This document shows, one piece after another, positions 43,231 through 53,220 of a DNA stretch of 64,000 bases. Below the pieces are notes generated by a model. The model worked only from the letters and a program-made list of their open reading frames with translations. It was not told where the DNA came from and did not search any database. Position 1 is the stretch's first letter; each line of letters begins with the position of its first letter. A program made the translations under genes and the position numbers. Origin of the DNA: an uncultured Bacteroidales bacterium. GTDB taxonomy: Bacteria; Bacteroidota; Bacteroidia; Bacteroidales; Paludibacteraceae. The stretch lies in the NCBI GenBank assembly GCA_900321605.1, contig ONWR01000003.1, forward strand, positions 1 to 64,000, in the 5' to 3' direction.

Positions 43231-45291
43231 ATGAAAACGAAAGTATCTATTATTCTTGTTTGCCTGATTTGGATGGCAAGCAGCATGTACGCAACGGTAT
43301 ATACCGGCGTGTGCGGAGAGCATCTGACATGGACACTGAATTCCGAGGACAGCACTCTGGTCATCAGCGGACGTGGAGACATGTCGGGTTGGACGTTCGG
43401 AGATTACGCTTCGCGTGTTTATATCAAGCACATTGTTTTTCCCGAGGGAATGACATCCGTTTATGGCAGAGCCTTTAGTGATTGTCCTGCGTTGGAGTCG
43501 GTGACTCTGCCGGACAGTGTTGTAACCATCGGTATCAGAGCTTTTGAAAGCTGTGGGAGTTTGAGAGTGGCGCGTTTGGGCAAAAATGTCCGGACGATAG
43601 AGCAAGAGGCCTTCAGAAATTGCTCCGCGTTAAAGCACCTGGAACTATCGGATAGTCTAGAATCCATCGGCGTTAGGGCCTTCAATAATTGCGTATCTCT
43701 TACGGACACCGTTGTTTTTCCGGAAACGCTGTCTTCGATCGGTGGAAATGCTTTCGGAGGCGACAGAATAGGCGGTTCCGTTGCCGTATGGAAAGCGCGT
43801 CATTGCCAGACCGGAGAAATAGCAACACCGATGAAACACTTCGCGCATGTTGTTTTTGGAGACAAAGTGGAGTATATCGGTCCGAACTTGTTTTCCAATG
43901 CGTTATTGGACACGGTTATACTACCGGCGAGTATAGATACAATAGAGCACCATGCATTCTATGCAAGCGGGTTAAGCTATATCGAATTGCCACCATCACT
44001 TGTGTATATCGGAAGTGAAGCATTTTACAGAAACCTGTCGTTGAAATCGCTCGTTATTCCTGAAAATATAACCTCTATTCCGAGCTCCATGTGTGGCTGG
44101 TGTAGCGCTCTTGAATCAGTCACATTACCAGACGGGCTTCAAATAATCGGCGAATTCGCTTTTTCCAACTGCTCAGTTTTAAAGCGTTGCGATATTCCCA
44201 CAACGGTTCAAACCATCGGAAATGGTGCTTTTTGTTATTGCTCTTCCTTGCCATCTGTCACCCTGCCAGAAGGCATGACCAGTATTGCAGATATTGCTTT
44301 CCAAAGCTGTAATATGCTAAAAGAGGTTCATTTCCCTCAATCTCTGACTACCATTGGTGACGGTTCTTTTCAAGGGTGTGCCATAGACTCGTTAGGTTTG
44401 CCGCCATCCCTCAACACTATCGGCGAATATGCATTCTTAAATCTGGTCAATTTGAAAGAACTGATTATTCCTGACGAAGTGCGACAGATTAAGTCCCGTG
44501 CCTTTGAAGGTTGTTCGGGGTTAAAGAAAGTGGTCATCGGTAAAAAGACGGCAATGATCGATGCCGATGCATTCAAGAATGACTATATGCTCATAGAGAT
44601 CCGTAGCCGTGCGGCGTACCCGCCGTTAGTACAGAGTTATACTTTTGCAGGCGTGCCTGATAGCACCTGGCTTTTCGTGCCGGTTCAGAGTATTGCCGCT
44701 TACGCGGAGGATCCTGTTTGGGGACGATTCCGGATGCCGAAAGAAGAGGAGATCAACTATGTGACCGTCGATGCCGAAGAGACCACGGCAAACTTTGTCT
44801 GGCCGACGGATAGCACCGCTTCTTCCTACCAGATAGATATCTACAAGGACGGCGCAGTGTTCTGTAAACTGACGTTGGGCAACAGAGGACAGCTGTTAGG
44901 AATCTCATTCAACGCCCCGTCGCGGAGCAATCCGGGAAGCACCATTCCGGTTTCGCTTTCGTTCAATGTAACCGGTTTGGATGAAGCCACGCGGTATAAC
45001 TACGTACTCTCCGCGTTGAGCGCAAACGGCACACCTATTCACGTCTATACCGGAGCTTTCGCGACAACCGGCTATTCGGGTGATAAACCCGTTGGTGACG
45101 GTCAGGAGGTCATCCCGACACCGCCTGTCATTCCCGCGGATCCTGAAGCATCAGAAACACCCACCGGAGTGGAAGGTCTCACGGATGTACAAGGAGACGA
45201 TGTACAATGTACAAAGGTGCTTCGCGACGGACAACTCTATTTGATGTACAAAGGGACGATGTACAATGTACAAGGAAATCAACTGAAATAA
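43231..45291 (+). CDS. BspA-like leucine-rich-repeat surface protein
   Basis: A 686-aa secreted protein. Signal peptide MKTKVSIILVCLIWMASSMYA; N-terminal CGEHLTWTLNSEDSTLVISG, the usual start of BspA proteins; about 16 LRR_5 repeats (for example IGIRAFESCGSLRVARLG); an Fn3-like domain (about 530-620); a Pro-rich hinge (VIPTPPVIPADPEASETPTG); the shared tail. It is the tandem paralogue of the next gene; 51 bases around the two starts are identical. Surface adhesion is the known role of the family. Confidence 0.92.
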   Translation: MKTKVSIILVCLIWMASSMYATVYTGVCGEHLTWTLNSEDSTLVISGRGDMSGWTFGDYASRVYIKHIVFPEGMTSVYGRAFSDCPALESVTLPDSVVTIGIRAFESCGSLRVARLGKNVRTIEQEAFRNCSALKHLELSDSLESIGVRAFNNCVSLTDTVVFPETLSSIGGNAFGGDRIGGSVAVWKARHCQTGEIATPMKHFAHVVFGDKVEYIGPNLFSNALLDTVILPASIDTIEHHAFYASGLSYIELPPSLVYIGSEAFYRNLSLKSLVIPENITSIPSSMCGWCSALESVTLPDGLQIIGEFAFSNCSVLKRCDIPTTVQTIGNGAFCYCSSLPSVTLPEGMTSIADIAFQSCNMLKEVHFPQSLTTIGDGSFQGCAIDSLGLPPSLNTIGEYAFLNLVNLKELIIPDEVRQIKSRAFEGCSGLKKVVIGKKTAMIDADAFKNDYMLIEIRSRAAYPPLVQSYTFAGVPDSTWLFVPVQSIAAYAEDPVWGRFRMPKEEEINYVTVDAEETTANFVWPTDSTASSYQIDIYKDGAVFCKLTLGNRGQLLGISFNAPSRSNPGSTIPVSLSFNVTGLDEATRYNYVLSALSANGTPIHVYTGAFATTGYSGDKPVGDGQEVIPTPPVIPADPEASETPTGVEGLTDVQGDDVQCTKVLRDGQLYLMYKGTMYNVQGNQLK

Positions 45292-45300
45292 TATACGATC

Positions 45301-47367
45301 ATGAAAACGAAAGTATCTATTATTCTTGTTTGCCTGACGATGATGGCAAATAGCTTGTATGCGACGGTTTATAACGGCGTGTGCGGGGAACATCTGACAT
45401 GGAGTTATGACACGGAGACGGCGCACATGACCATTGAGGGCTACGGCGAGTTGAAGAACACAGTCGATAGTCTCTGGTGGAACAAACAGGTGTTGCAGGC
45501 TTCGTCGTGGTCAACGAACTATAAGACGTACTATCCTTATAACTCGTGCAAAACGATTTCGCTGCCGGAAGGGCTGACGGGATTCAGCGGTGCGACATTC
45601 CGGGATTGGTGGAACCTGACGGCGTGCGAGATCCCCGAAGGCGTGACAAAAATACCTGCTTACCTATTTGAGAGCTGTTACCAGCTGAAAGAGATCAAAC
45701 TGCCTAACTCGGTGGACACCGTGGGACAATACGCCTTCAGCAACTGTACGACGATGGTAAAGTGCGATTTGGGCAAAGGGGTTAAGTATATCGGTCAGAT
45801 GGCCTTCCAGAACTGCTATCACTTGAACTCTGTTCGCTGGTCGGACTGTCTGGAGGAGATAGACGGCAGTATTTTTGACGGCGAACCCGATAGAGCGTCA
45901 TACGACCAAAATAGTGTAGCCACTATTCCGCTTCGGGACACGCTGTTTTTCCCGGCGACGTTCCTCTCAAACAAACAGATCTCGTGGTGCTACCACGATA
46001 GTCCTGTTATTGTTTGGAATGCCAAGAACCCTCCGGCTTCTTCGTCGGTATTTTATAATCTTTACTGCTATTGGAGGGGCGATTTTATCTTCGGTCCGGA
46101 TGTAGAGTTTGTGCCGTCAGGTCTATGCCAGCAGGTACTCATGAAGAAAATCGTGCTGCCTGAGGGCTGTAAATATATCGGTTCAGGCGCCTTCTTGGGT
46201 AACAACAAGTTGGATACAGTTATCCTTCCTTCTACGCTGACAGCTATTCACCAAGAGGCTTTCAAGGGATGTACGAAGATTCAGCGAATCACTATACCTC
46301 AGAAAGTGAAAGCCATCAATTCTTCCGTATTCAACGGGTGTTCAGCCTTGAGGCGAGTCGAGATACCGGATAGCGTCAGCACTATCGGGGATAATGCCTT
46401 CTCAGGATGTCCGAACTTGGATTCTATCGTACTGCCGAAAGAACTGACCATGATCGGCGGAAGTGCGTTCTCGGGGGTTAAGTTGCAAGATTCGCTGGTT
46501 ATTCCCGACAAGGTAATCTCCATTGGCACGAACGCCTTTGAAAACTGGAGTGCGCTCAAGGAGTTGTCGATTGGCAAAAACGTCGTTCTCATCGGGGATA
46601 ATGCCTTCAAGGGCGACAGCGCGATAACACATATTTCCGTCTGGGCAGCTACTCCTCCTGCGGTAAGCGAAGGGACATTGGCGGACATTCCTGACAGTAC
46701 TTTATTGAGTGTGTTACCTGATAGCCGTAAACTTTATCGCGAGCACCCTTATTGGGGACGGTTCCGTATGAGCGATGTACCGGATTCGGCGATGATCCAA
46801 CGTACCGTGACTGTGGATGCTGCGGAAACGACAGCGGATTTCACATGGCCGACAGACAGCGCGGCGCATAGTTATCAGATAGATATATACAAAGACGGCG
46901 CGGTGTTCTGCAAGCTGACGTTAGGCAACAGAGGACAGCTGTTAGGCATCTCCTTCTCCGCGCCGGGCAGAAAAATGTCCAATATGCAATCTCAAATCTC
47001 AAATGCTGACGATAGTCAGCCCTATACCCTCTCCTTCAAAGTGACAGGTCTCGATGCTGCTTCGCGGTATAACTACGTCCTCTCTACCCTCGATGCAACC
47101 GGAACGCCTATTCACGTCTATACCGGAGCTTTTGCGACCACCGGCTATTCGGGCGAAAAGCCTGTTGGTGACGGTCAGGAGATCATCCCGACACCGCCTG
47201 TCATTCCCGCGGATCCCGAAGCATCAGAAACACCCACCGGCATCGAAGAATTATCCGATGAAACCGGCACTTTTGAGGGTTCGAACGGCAAGATTCTCCG
47301 TAATGGTCAACTCCTCATCCGTCACGGCAAAAACTGCTACACCCTCACTGGTCAGGAAATGAAATAA
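45301..47367 (+). CDS. BspA-like leucine-rich-repeat surface protein, tandem paralogue
   Basis: A 688-aa secreted protein with the same architecture as its upstream neighbour (signal peptide, CGEHLTWSYD start, LRR_5 repeats, Fn3-like domain, Pro-rich hinge). The tail differs: ILRNGQLLIRHGKNCYTLTG. A heptamer island at 46,973-47,007 is translated as KMSNMQSQISNA inside the Fn3-like domain, at a place where the neighbour has an unrelated, 9-residue-shorter loop, so the insertion is directly visible by comparison. The gap from the upstream gene is 9 bases. Confidence 0.92.
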   Translation: MKTKVSIILVCLTMMANSLYATVYNGVCGEHLTWSYDTETAHMTIEGYGELKNTVDSLWWNKQVLQASSWSTNYKTYYPYNSCKTISLPEGLTGFSGATFRDWWNLTACEIPEGVTKIPAYLFESCYQLKEIKLPNSVDTVGQYAFSNCTTMVKCDLGKGVKYIGQMAFQNCYHLNSVRWSDCLEEIDGSIFDGEPDRASYDQNSVATIPLRDTLFFPATFLSNKQISWCYHDSPVIVWNAKNPPASSSVFYNLYCYWRGDFIFGPDVEFVPSGLCQQVLMKKIVLPEGCKYIGSGAFLGNNKLDTVILPSTLTAIHQEAFKGCTKIQRITIPQKVKAINSSVFNGCSALRRVEIPDSVSTIGDNAFSGCPNLDSIVLPKELTMIGGSAFSGVKLQDSLVIPDKVISIGTNAFENWSALKELSIGKNVVLIGDNAFKGDSAITHISVWAATPPAVSEGTLADIPDSTLLSVLPDSRKLYREHPYWGRFRMSDVPDSAMIQRTVTVDAAETTADFTWPTDSAAHSYQIDIYKDGAVFCKLTLGNRGQLLGISFSAPGRKMSNMQSQISNADDSQPYTLSFKVTGLDAASRYNYVLSTLDATGTPIHVYTGAFATTGYSGEKPVGDGQEIIPTPPVIPADPEASETPTGIEELSDETGTFEGSNGKILRNGQLLIRHGKNCYTLTGQEMK
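46973..47007. repeat. Heptamer island in BspA paralogue, AAATNTC/CAATCTC, 5 units
   Basis: Five 7-bp units of the prmC-start family; absent from the tandem paralogue at the equivalent place. Confidence 0.93.
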
Positions 47368-47378
47368 CTTACTCTCGT

Positions 47379-47545
47379 TAATCAATAAGGAATCATTAAG
47401 GAATATATAAGGAATCACTAAAGATTTAAACGTTCTGTATTATATACTATGTATATAATACTATATAGATCCATGTATAAAAATTTCTCATGGCAGAAAT
47501 GGCATAAATGGCAAAAGTTTTGCCATTTCTGCCACTTTTGCCAAT
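47379..47545. repeat. Intergenic AT-rich repeats and 13-bp inverted repeat
   Basis: 47,385-47,430 has GGAATATATAAGG-like units close to 385-430. GGCAGAAATGGCA (47,492-47,504) is the exact complement of TGCCATTTCTGCC (47,521-47,533), with an inner ATGGCAAA/TTTGCCAT palindrome. No gene is seen in 47,368-47,600. Confidence 0.75.
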
Positions 47546-47604
47546 GCAAAAAATCAGTTTAACCATAAAAAATAACGAATTAGAAGATTTTTTTTATTCT
47601 TTTC

Positions 47605-47636
47605 CTTGCGTATATCAAAAAAAAGCAGTACTTTTG
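47605..47636 (+). promoter_or_regulatory. Promoter of the giant protein gene at 47.7 kb
   Basis: CTTGC at 47,605-47,609, 19 bases, TACTTTTG at 47,629-47,636. Confidence 0.88.
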
Positions 47637-47664
47637 CATCCGCAAAGGTGAAAATGACCAAATG

Positions 47665-47692
47665 GGCTAACGACTAACGACCATCGACTTAC
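47665..47692. repeat. Heptamer island, GACYAWC family, 4 units
   Basis: GGCTAAC, GACTAAC, GACCATC and GACTTAC lie in the leader, 4 bases before the ATG; same family as 973 and 11,343. Confidence 0.85.
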
Positions 47693-47695
47693 AAA

Positions 47696-50600
47696 ATGAA
47701 ACGTTTCTGGAGCATAGTTTTTGGGATATTGCTTGCGATGCCGGTGGTGGCGCAGGAGGAGCCGCTGTTTACGGACGGAACGCTTCTCTTCCGTGAGGAT
47801 TTCGGCGGTAATGACCCGAACGATCCGGAAGTGATTTCTGATGCCAACGCTGCGCGGGCGGCTGTACTTGGCATGTCCTCTGGTTATATTCCCTGTTTGA
47901 GCCGGACAAGCGGGATGAGTAGCGGAAAGTTTTTGGTAACCAAACAAGGATACCAAAATGGGATTCAGTGGCATATCATGGATGACCACACTTATCCGAA
48001 CGACAAGACAAAAGGCTATCTCTTGCAGATAGACGGACGAGGGGATGATGCGCCGTTCTATACCACCACGATAGAAGATCTCTGCCCCGGTTCGCGTCTC
48101 ACCTTCTCCGCTTATGTGGCGAATGTCATGACTTGGGGACATTATACGAACCCTAACAGGCATGATATCTATCCGCGGATGAAGTTTGTGCTGACCGATC
48201 CCTCTTCGGGGACCGAACTGGCAACCTACGACACAGGTGATATACCATTTGACTCCGCATCCATCGGAGATAATTCGTGTTGGCAGAATTCTGCACATTG
48301 GCGGCTCATCGGTATGAACTTCACCGTGCCGAACGGCACATATCGCGTGAAACTCACTATTTATAATAATGTAGCGCAGAATGGCAGCGGTAATGACTTT
48401 GTGTTGGATGATATTGAGATTCACCTCTGCACACCACCGGTGACGATAGAAGGAGAGACGGAAGTGTGTGAAAACACAGCGACCACCCTCACCGCTAACT
48501 TCAATAACGATGGTACGTTTGCAGAGCCATTAGCTTATAAATGGTGGCACTCTTTAGATAGCGTCACATGGTCGGAAATGTCCGGTTTCAACGGAGAAAT
48601 TCTCACTTTCAATGCCGTACAAAAAAACGACTCGGGTTGGTATAAAGTTGCCGTTTCCGGCGACGGGAATATTGAGAATATCAACTGCCGTGCAATGAGT
48701 GAACCTTTCCGACTGCGCGTGAGCGAATGTGCTGAGAATCTTTGCATCGACGGAACGCTTCTCTTCCGTGAGGATTTCGGCGGTAATGACCCGTCCGATC
48801 CGGATGTTAGCATGGTGAATGTGCCGGGCATGAGCTCGCAGTACTACAACTCCGGCAACAGCTTGGGTAGCGGTAATTATACGATTCGCAAGGAGGGTTG
48901 GTTAAATGGCATCCAATGGCATCGGCAGGATGACCATACCTATCCCGACGATAAGACCCGAGGCTATCTCTTGGAGGTGGACGGGATGGGAGGCGCGGAG
49001 CCGTTCTACAGCACGACAATAGACGGACTTTGTGCCGGAAGCAAACTGACCTTCAGCGCCTATGTGGTCAATGCGCACTATGCAGGACAGCTCGATTATT
49101 TCGGCGGCAGATACATCTATCCGCGAATGAAATTTGTGCTCAAAGACCCGACTACCGGCAGTATTTTAGCCGAGAAATCTACCGGTGACATTCAGCCCGA
49201 TTGGCGTTATGGTACGCCGGAGACTTGGAAATATGCCCGCGAGAACAGCCTGTCTGCGGAGTGGCAGTTGATCGGTATGAACTTTATTGTGCCGGATGGT
49301 ATCGAGTCGATTCAGATGTTTATCTACAATGATGTTGAGCGAAACGGCACCGGAAATGATTTTGCATTAGATGACATCGAGATCCACCTGTGCGCACCAC
49401 CGGTGGCGATAGAAGGAGAGACGGAAGTGTGTGAAAACGTGGCAACAACCCTGACCGCCAACTTGACCAACGATGGTACGTTTGCGGAACCTTTAGCTTA
49501 TAAATGGTGGCACTCTTTAGATAGTGTCACATGGTCGGAAATGTCCGGTTTCAACGGAGAAATCCTCACTTTCAGCACCATCCAGAAAGCCGACTCGGGA
49601 TGGTATAAAGTGGCTGTCTCCAGCGCAGAAAACATCGAGAGCGAGAACTGCCGTGCGATGAGTGAACCCTTCCGACTGAGAGTGAACAAATGTACGGAGG
49701 ATCTCTGCACCGACGGCATACTCCTTTTCCGAGAGGACTTCGGCGGCAATGATCCGTCCGATCCGAGGGTAGGTACCAACCCCGTGCCGGGCATGAGTTA
49801 TACGCAGGCAACCAATGACGTTTTCCGTACTATGGGTTCCGGCAAATATATTGTCACCAAATCCGGTTACTGTAACGGCGATACCACCGGATGGTCTTTG
49901 CCCGGTGCGGACCAATCCACCTATCGCTCCCAATGGTACATTCAGGATGACCATACCTATCCGAACGATTACTCTCGTGGGTATTTTATGGAGATAGACG
50001 GTAGCGGGGGTAATCAGCAGTTCTACCAAACGGAGATAAGCGGTCTTTGCGAAGGTATCGAATTGACTTTCAGCGCCTATGTGGCAAATGTGTTCACATG
50101 GTTTCAATACGATTGGTACACCCGAAACAGGGGGCCGGTTATTGCTCCATGTCTGAAGTTCGTGCTGACGAATCCACAGACAGGTGAGACCTTGGTGGAA
50201 AAGAACACGCAGCAGATTCCGTTTGCGGAGGACTTATCCGTTAAGACCGATTGGCAGTATTCATCACCATGGTATCTGGTGGGTATGAATTTCATTGTAC
50301 CGACCGGTATACCCGCTATCCGGCTTACTATTTACAACAATGTGACCAATGGTAACGGTAATGATTTTGCGTTAGACGATATAGAGATTCGTCTTTGCAT
50401 GACGCCGGACACGATACGGACGGACACGACGGTGTGCGACACGCTTCAGCAGATTGCATGGCGCGGAAAGGAGTATGCCGTTGCGGCTACTCTGCGGGAT
50501 ACGGTATATAGTCACTGCGGGTTTGATAGTATTTACTATGAGTTACACGTAGCCACGAAGCATTGCGAGCCGCCTTGCCCGGAGTTGATCACTATTACGG

Positions 50601-51496
50601 TGGATACGGTGGTTTGCGACACGCTGATGCCGTACCGATGGCGGGATACGCTGTTTACAGAACCTGCTACCTATGAGATTCTGTATAAGAACGAACGGGG
50701 CTGTGACAGTCTGCTCCGTGTACTGACTCTTAATACCCAGATCTGCTGTCCGAAGATGGTGACTATTACCGCTGACACCATGGTTTGTGACACGTTGATG
50801 CCGTATCGCTGGCGAGACACGCTGTTTACAGAACCTGCTACCTATGAGATTCTGTATAAGAACGAACGGGGCTGTGACAGTCTGCTCCGTTTACTGACTT
50901 TAGGTACACAAGTGTGTTGTCCCAATGTGGTGACTATCACTGCGGACACCACGGTCTGCGACACCTTGATGCCTTTTACGTGGACGATAGGCGGTCAGAC
51001 TTTTGTGTTTGAACAAGCAGAGACGCAAGAACGGGAAATGCCACACCCGAAATGGACGGAGTGTACCGGTACGAACTATGTGCTGCGTCTGGATACGTTC
51101 CATTGCGAGAAATTGTGGCAGATCATCGTCAATAAATACAACTGGCAGCTGTTGTTGGACAATGTGAGTTTGTCTCGTTTCTTTCCCCAAAACGCTGCGC
51201 GTACGTATCAATGGTACAAGAACGAAGCCCCGATACCCGGTGCTAACGGCGATGATTACTCCGAGCAGAACGAGCTCTGCGGACGATTCCAACTGCGGGT
51301 AGAGATGGATGATGGTCAGACGATCTGGTCGAATCTCTTGGAGATAGGAAAACCGCAGGTGGAAGAGCCGGTTCGCGTGCGGATCTACGACAGTCATGGT
51401 GTACCGGTGCAGGAAAACCAAGTGTCACACGGAGTGTATCTCTACCGCTATGAGCAGGGAGATCGGAAATGGACGGAGAAGAGACTGATACCATGA
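47696..51496 (+). CDS. Giant secreted protein with three lectin-like repeats (partner of downstream barrel)
   Basis: A 1266-aa protein with signal peptide (MKRFWSIVFGILLAMPVVAQ). Three tandem units of about 330 residues each start LLFREDFGGNDP and contain GNDFALDDIEIHLC, a jelly-roll carbohydrate-binding-like fold, followed by an Ig-like VCENTATTLTANF segment in the first two. Then come three copies of a VVCDTLMPYRWRDTLF...NERGCDSLL repeat common in Bacteroidales surface proteins, a penultimate module with RTYQWYKNE, and a type IX-secretion-like end (RIYDSHGVPVQ, then GVYLYRY). The last stop overlaps the barrel gene (ATGA). Repeat copies are very similar in DNA (48,430-48,560 versus 49,395-49,520), implying recent duplication. 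Confidence 0.85.
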   Translation: MKRFWSIVFGILLAMPVVAQEEPLFTDGTLLFREDFGGNDPNDPEVISDANAARAAVLGMSSGYIPCLSRTSGMSSGKFLVTKQGYQNGIQWHIMDDHTYPNDKTKGYLLQIDGRGDDAPFYTTTIEDLCPGSRLTFSAYVANVMTWGHYTNPNRHDIYPRMKFVLTDPSSGTELATYDTGDIPFDSASIGDNSCWQNSAHWRLIGMNFTVPNGTYRVKLTIYNNVAQNGSGNDFVLDDIEIHLCTPPVTIEGETEVCENTATTLTANFNNDGTFAEPLAYKWWHSLDSVTWSEMSGFNGEILTFNAVQKNDSGWYKVAVSGDGNIENINCRAMSEPFRLRVSECAENLCIDGTLLFREDFGGNDPSDPDVSMVNVPGMSSQYYNSGNSLGSGNYTIRKEGWLNGIQWHRQDDHTYPDDKTRGYLLEVDGMGGAEPFYSTTIDGLCAGSKLTFSAYVVNAHYAGQLDYFGGRYIYPRMKFVLKDPTTGSILAEKSTGDIQPDWRYGTPETWKYARENSLSAEWQLIGMNFIVPDGIESIQMFIYNDVERNGTGNDFALDDIEIHLCAPPVAIEGETEVCENVATTLTANLTNDGTFAEPLAYKWWHSLDSVTWSEMSGFNGEILTFSTIQKADSGWYKVAVSSAENIESENCRAMSEPFRLRVNKCTEDLCTDGILLFREDFGGNDPSDPRVGTNPVPGMSYTQATNDVFRTMGSGKYIVTKSGYCNGDTTGWSLPGADQSTYRSQWYIQDDHTYPNDYSRGYFMEIDGSGGNQQFYQTEISGLCEGIELTFSAYVANVFTWFQYDWYTRNRGPVIAPCLKFVLTNPQTGETLVEKNTQQIPFAEDLSVKTDWQYSSPWYLVGMNFIVPTGIPAIRLTIYNNVTNGNGNDFALDDIEIRLCMTPDTIRTDTTVCDTLQQIAWRGKEYAVAATLRDTVYSHCGFDSIYYELHVATKHCEPPCPELITITVDTVVCDTLMPYRWRDTLFTEPATYEILYKNERGCDSLLRVLTLNTQICCPKMVTITADTMVCDTLMPYRWRDTLFTEPATYEILYKNERGCDSLLRLLTLGTQVCCPNVVTITADTTVCDTLMPFTWTIGGQTFVFEQAETQEREMPHPKWTECTGTNYVLRLDTFHCEKLWQIIVNKYNWQLLLDNVSLSRFFPQNAARTYQWYKNEAPIPGANGDDYSEQNELCGRFQLRVEMDDGQTIWSNLLEIGKPQVEEPVRVRIYDSHGVPVQENQVSHGVYLYRYEQGDRKWTEKRLIP

Positions 51497-52401
51497 GAAG
51501 ACTGTTCTACATACTGATGGTTTTGCCGATGATGGTTCATGCCGAGCACCTGTTTGAAATGGGTATTCACGGCGGTGTTGCAGGCTGGTCTTCGAAAATG
51601 GTCTATGTGAACAAACAAGTTGGTTTTCAGGGCGGTGCGCAGGTTTATTATACCTATCTCTCGCCGTACGTGATTGGTTTTCGAACGGGTCTGAGCTTGG
51701 ATTGCCACCAAGCTGGCTTTGCCAAGACGAATTACGAAGACCAATATACGACTATCGATTTTGATAACCAACGAATGGAGATCGACTATACTATCGGTCG
51801 CCTCACCGAACGCTATATTTCTTGGTCAGTTGGCGTGCCGCTGCAAGTAGCGCTTTCGTATGACCGTTTCTTGTTTTATGTAGGCGCCAAAGCGGTCTTC
51901 CCGATGTCCACATCGTGGAAACAGAAAGCCGCTCATACCGCGCTCTCGGTCTATTATCCGGATTATAACAACCGCGTGGAGGAGTCGTTCCCTTTGGCGG
52001 CTTCGCGGGATTTTGAGATGAGTAACAGCGGCAAAACAGACCTGCCGAAAGTGCAATGGTGGTTAGCCACGGAGCTGAGTTATCGGATCCCTTTGCATAC
52101 ATGGTCGCGCAATCATCGTTCGTACCTCATCGTAGGCGCCTATTTCGACTACTGTTTTACGCCTTACTCGCCGGTTCATAGCTCTGTCGAGAGTATGATT
52201 ATGCTGAGTGACACACGTGACGGTTTTCCGTTGCAAAGGCTCCTCACACCGGTCATGGAAGCTACTCGTCAAGGAAGGCAGTTAGTGAGCCAATGTGCGC
52301 TTTTTGATGTCGGTATCAAACTCTCTTATGCCCTCTCTCCCTATGACCGCGAGACCCGCCAAAAGAGCTTTCCTTGCCGCTGTCTTCCCTTCAGCAGATA
52401 G
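51493..52401 (+). CDS. Outer-membrane beta-barrel protein without OmpA domain
   Basis: A 302-aa protein with signal peptide (MRRLFYILMVLPMMVHA). The barrel is homologous to the N-terminal parts of the proteins at 41,466 and 55,068 (GAQVYYTYLSPYVIGFRTGL aligns with their Y-T-x-F-H-P strands) but has no peptidoglycan-binding domain. It starts inside the stop of the giant protein gene, so translation is coupled. The role is probably as outer-membrane partner of the neighbouring giant protein (inference). Confidence 0.82.
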   Translation: MRRLFYILMVLPMMVHAEHLFEMGIHGGVAGWSSKMVYVNKQVGFQGGAQVYYTYLSPYVIGFRTGLSLDCHQAGFAKTNYEDQYTTIDFDNQRMEIDYTIGRLTERYISWSVGVPLQVALSYDRFLFYVGAKAVFPMSTSWKQKAAHTALSVYYPDYNNRVEESFPLAASRDFEMSNSGKTDLPKVQWWLATELSYRIPLHTWSRNHRSYLIVGAYFDYCFTPYSPVHSSVESMIMLSDTRDGFPLQRLLTPVMEATRQGRQLVSQCALFDVGIKLSYALSPYDRETRQKSFPCRCLPFSR

Positions 52402-52407
52402 CCAAAC

Positions 52408-52430
52408 GCACCCTCTTGGGTGCTTTTTTT
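52408..52430 (+). terminator. Rho-independent terminator
   Basis: GCACCC, loop TCTT, GGGTGC, then seven T, just after the barrel gene. Confidence 0.95.
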
Positions 52431-52449
52431 GTAAAAAAATCTTCATTTA

Positions 52450-52481
52450 TTTGCATATATCCCAAAAAATTATTACCTTTG
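52450..52481 (+). promoter_or_regulatory. Promoter of rfbC-rfbD
   Basis: TTTGC at 52,450-52,454, 19 bases, TACCTTTG at 52,474-52,481. Confidence 0.9.
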
Positions 52482-52497
52482 CACACTTTTTTATAAA

Positions 52498-52526
52498 TTG
52501 TACATCGTAAATTGTTAAATCGTACA
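52498..52526. repeat. 7-bp repeat island in rfbC leader, TYGTAMA, 4 units
   Basis: TTGTACA, TCGTAAA, TTGTTAAA and TCGTACA fill the leader before the ATG. Confidence 0.85.
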
Positions 52527-52533
52527 TAAACTA

Positions 52534-53082
52534 ATGAATATTATTAAGACTCCGATTGAGGGATTGTTGGTGATTGAGCCGCAGGTATTCAAGGATGCAC
52601 GCGGGTATTTCGTGGAGACGTACAACGAGCAGCGTTACCGCGAGGCAGGGATAGATGCGCAGTTCGTGCAGGACAACCAGAGTTGTTCGTCTTACGGTGT
52701 GGTACGCGGTTTGCATTTCCAGCGTCCTCCTTATACGCAGGCTAAGTTAGTGTGCTGCACGGTAGGCAGGGTGTTGGATGTAGCGGTGGATCTGCGAAAG
52801 GACAGCCCCACTTTCGGACAATGGTACAGCGTGGAGTTGAGCGAGGAGAACAAACGGCAGTTCTTTATCCCGAAAGGTTTTGCACACGGCTTCTCGGTGT
52901 TGAGCAATCAGGCTATTTTTACCTATAAATGCGATAACCTCTATCACCCCGAGGCAGATGGCGGACTGCTGCTGAGCGACCCGGATTTGGCGATCGATTG
53001 GCAAGTCCCGGCAGAGTTGCGCATTATAAGCCCCAAAGACACCAAACATCCTAAAATGGCAGAATTCAAAACGCCATTTTGA
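52534..53082 (+). CDS. rfbC: dTDP-4-dehydrorhamnose 3,5-epimerase
   Basis: A 182-aa cupin enzyme of usual length for dTDP-L-rhamnose synthesis. Characteristic segments: FKDARGYFVETYNEQRY, QDNQSCSSYGVVRGLHFQ (catalytic His), VAVDLRKDSPTFGQWYSVEL and FIPKGFAHGFSVLS. The 3' codons form an AAAATGGC/GCCATTTT hairpin (53,053-53,080). It is first gene of the rfbC-rfbD pair; rfbA and rfbB are not in the window. Confidence 0.96.
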   Translation: MNIIKTPIEGLLVIEPQVFKDARGYFVETYNEQRYREAGIDAQFVQDNQSCSSYGVVRGLHFQRPPYTQAKLVCCTVGRVLDVAVDLRKDSPTFGQWYSVELSEENKRQFFIPKGFAHGFSVLSNQAIFTYKCDNLYHPEADGGLLLSDPDLAIDWQVPAELRIISPKDTKHPKMAEFKTPF

Positions 53083-53218
53083 TTGACGATTTGACGATTG
53101 ACGAGGTACGATTGATGGACGATTGAGAATAATTGACGATTGTCCGCCGCGTAAATCGTAAATAAATAAAACTCGTAAATAAATCGTAAATCGTAAATGA
53201 CCAAATCGTAAATAAAGA
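53081..53218. repeat. Intergenic region made wholly of 7-bp repeats (TTGACGA, then CGTAAAT)
   Basis: The whole 138-base gap between rfbC and rfbD is two repeat runs: TTGACGA/ACGATTG units to about 53,140 and CGTAAAT units to 53,215, with small irregular spacers. Confidence 0.93.
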
Positions 53219-53220
53219 AG

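Noticed and set aside
53081-53218. Possible CRISPR array between rfbC and rfbD
   Set aside because: Units are 7 bp without spacers of constant length, and no cas genes are near.
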